DNA from: an uncultured Pelagibacteraceae bacterium
GTDB lineage: Bacteria > Pseudomonadota > Alphaproteobacteria > Pelagibacterales > Pelagibacteraceae
Reading direction: 5' to 3'
Length of the DNA: 64,000 nt
NCBI GenBank assembly: GCA_902583645.1
Contig: CACHWQ010000004.1
Span: 1 to 64,000, forward strand
Position 1 is the stretch's first letter, and each line of letters starts with the position of its first letter. Below are positions 63,945-64,000 of the stretch, one piece after another. A program made the position numbers and the translations under genes. Under the pieces are notes generated by a model, which was not told the origin of the DNA, made no database searches, and saw nothing but the letters and a program-made list of their open reading frames with translations.

Positions 63945-64000
63945 ATGAGTAATTTTATAAAGAAACTTTTCGGCACACTAACCGAAAAGCCCTGGGAGAG
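63945..64000 (+). CDS. Start of an unidentified gene, cut by the window edge
   Basis: An ATG at 63945 opens a frame of 18 complete codons to the window end, beginning MSNFIKKLFGTLTEKPWE. It is 36 bases from the divergent SCO1 start, fitting a real gene, and the frame contains no stop. Too short to name; the amphipathic lysine-rich start gives no family. Confidence 0.45.
   Translation, partial: MSNFIKKLFGTLTEKPWE

Overview
The window is a dense, strongly AT-rich bacterial chromosome segment. About 70 genes are packed with start/stop overlaps (ATGA, TAATG) and intergenic gaps that are mostly under 60 bases. The gene set points to an alphaproteobacterium: class I lysyl-tRNA synthetase, RegA/ActR, ChvI-ChvG beside ahcY, a TsaE-AmgK fusion followed by MurU, DUF2093 beside purD, and a DUF3035 lipoprotein. 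Very low GC, lysine-rich proteins and a compact layout fit a streamlined marine lineage of the SAR11/Pelagibacterales type; this placement is inference. I found no rRNA, tRNA, CRISPR array, IS element or prophage. No stretch over 300 bases is without a gene.

Layout. 1-5.6 kb: AmpG-like permease (cut by the window edge), trkH, then lysK-pyrD and rpmB-yhhQ. 5.6-9.7 kb: a minus-strand polyamine operon (PLP decarboxylase, deoxyhypusine-synthase-like enzyme, AguB, AguA). 9.9-17 kb: RegA, BioY, an ABC ATPase, PolA, ChvI-ChvG. 17-21 kb: AhcY, TsaE-AmgK, MurU, GpmA. 21-23 kb: a broken VanZ-like gene, a secreted nuclease, a lysozyme-fold lipoprotein. 22.7-29.5 kb: RND pump with an unusually small adaptor, sulfurtransferase, MsrA, EamA exporter, DNA glycosylase. 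29.5-33 kb: GT17 glycosyltransferase and a purine salvage pair (phosphoribosyltransferase and AzgA permease) sharing a terminator. 33-42 kb: Hsp20, oligopeptidase B, J-domain protein, GT9, DapA-like aldolase, Cfa and several uncharacterised membrane or coiled-coil proteins. 42.4-45.1 kb: groES-groEL, with a DUF805 gene caught between two copies of the groEL 3' end and terminator. 45.1-51.6 kb: frameshifted HAD phosphatase, ribF, ileS, lspA, a lipoprotein and pgi. 51.6-59.3 kb: rsmD, purD, DUF2093 and a lipid A/Kdo block (lpxL-like, lpxK, waaA, msbA) behind ubiA. 59.3-64 kb: quinone oxidoreductase, pirin, DoxX, haloacid dehalogenase, RsmE, SCO1 and the start of an unidentified gene.

How the genes work together. 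Envelope building and recycling recur: AmpG, AmgK and MurU (muropeptide recycling), lpxK/waaA/msbA/lpxL (lipid A), and lspA next to one of its likely substrates. The chaperones carry sigma-32-like promoters. The items most worth a second look are the deoxyhypusine-synthase-like gene in a bacterial polyamine operon, the adaptor without a hairpin, the groEL-tail duplication, two reading frames interrupted at homopolymer junctions, and the absence of the nitrogen-PTS genes between chvG and ahcY.
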